Source of the DNA: an uncultured Nocardioides sp.
GTDB taxonomy: Bacteria > Actinomycetota > Actinomycetes > Propionibacteriales > Nocardioidaceae
Reading direction: 5' to 3'
Length of the DNA: 11,041 bases
NCBI RefSeq assembly: GCF_946885725.1
Contig: NZ_CAMPGZ010000142.1
Coordinates: 1-11,041 of the forward strand
In this document: in pieces, positions 11,016 through 11,041 of the stretch
Position numbering within the stretch: position 1 is the first letter of the stretch
Layout of the letters: the number at the start of each line of letters is the position of its first letter
Translations under genes and position numbers: made by a program
The notes under the pieces: generated by a model
What the model was told of the DNA's origin: nothing
The model's database searches: none
Seen by the model: only the letters and a program-made list of their open reading frames with translations

Positions 11016-11041
11016 ATGGCGACACTCGTAGATGCACCGAC
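11016..11041 (+). CDS. Possible start of a gene running off the window
   Basis: An ATG at 11016 opens MATLVDAP before the window ends. The preceding bases include GAGAT and CCTCC but no proper Shine-Dalgarno. The frame is too short to judge. From memory, openings of this type occur in DUF222/HNH-endonuclease (13E12-like) genes of related actinobacteria, but that is only an impression. Confidence 0.22.

Overview
The window is very GC-rich, densely packed chromosomal DNA from an actinobacterium. The G/C-heavy third codon positions, GTG starts, TANNNT-type -10 boxes placed 6-7 nt before start codons, a DUF1707-FHA protein, an MT0933-type small protein and the miaA/dapF/hflX neighbourhood all point that way. 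A Nocardioides-like organism is my best guess, but this is inference from gene style, not a search result. No rRNA, tRNA, CRISPR array or transposase is visible.

Layout. 1-338: the 3' end of an acyl-CoA thioesterase-like gene (+), broken by two apparent one-base deletions. 343-1161: an alpha/beta hydrolase (-), possibly led by an 11-codon upstream ORF. 1252-2037: a nucleotidyltransferase-fold protein (+). 2027-5418 (-): a run of four genes transcribed right to left, SRPBCC protein, dapF (lysine/peptidoglycan precursor), hflX (ribosome-splitting GTPase) and a DUF2867 protein. 5512-5700: a 62-residue zinc-ribbon protein (+). 5708-8547 (-): miaA (tRNA A37 dimethylallyltransferase) followed by a secreted gamma-glutamyltransferase. 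8597-10124 (+): a run of small genes, namely an MT0933 antitoxin-family protein, three very acidic hydrophilic proteins and a Nudix hydrolase. 10219-10773 (-): a DUF1707-FHA protein bracketed by two 56-bp near-identical palindromic repeats. 10905-11041: a hairpin-containing leader and perhaps the first codons of another gene.

How it fits together. miaA, dapF and hflX are housekeeping genes that commonly sit close together in Actinobacteria. Here ggt, a zinc-ribbon gene and an SRPBCC gene lie between miaA and dapF. Several genes (SRPBCC, dapF, Nudix, FHA, and the small ORF ahead of the hydrolase) share one start architecture: TANNNT, then 6 or 7 nt, then ATG/GTG, with no Shine-Dalgarno. This suggests leaderless transcripts and separate promoters even inside apparent operons. 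Gene ends are extremely tight, with three convergent pairs separated by 4 nt, 7 nt or overlapping by 11 nt.

Most worth a second look are the paired 56-bp repeats around the FHA gene, the cluster of small acidic proteins beside an orphan antitoxin-family gene, and the Nudix promoter that appears to use the upstream stop codon as its -10 box. I do not see a clear new multi-gene system. These are leads only.
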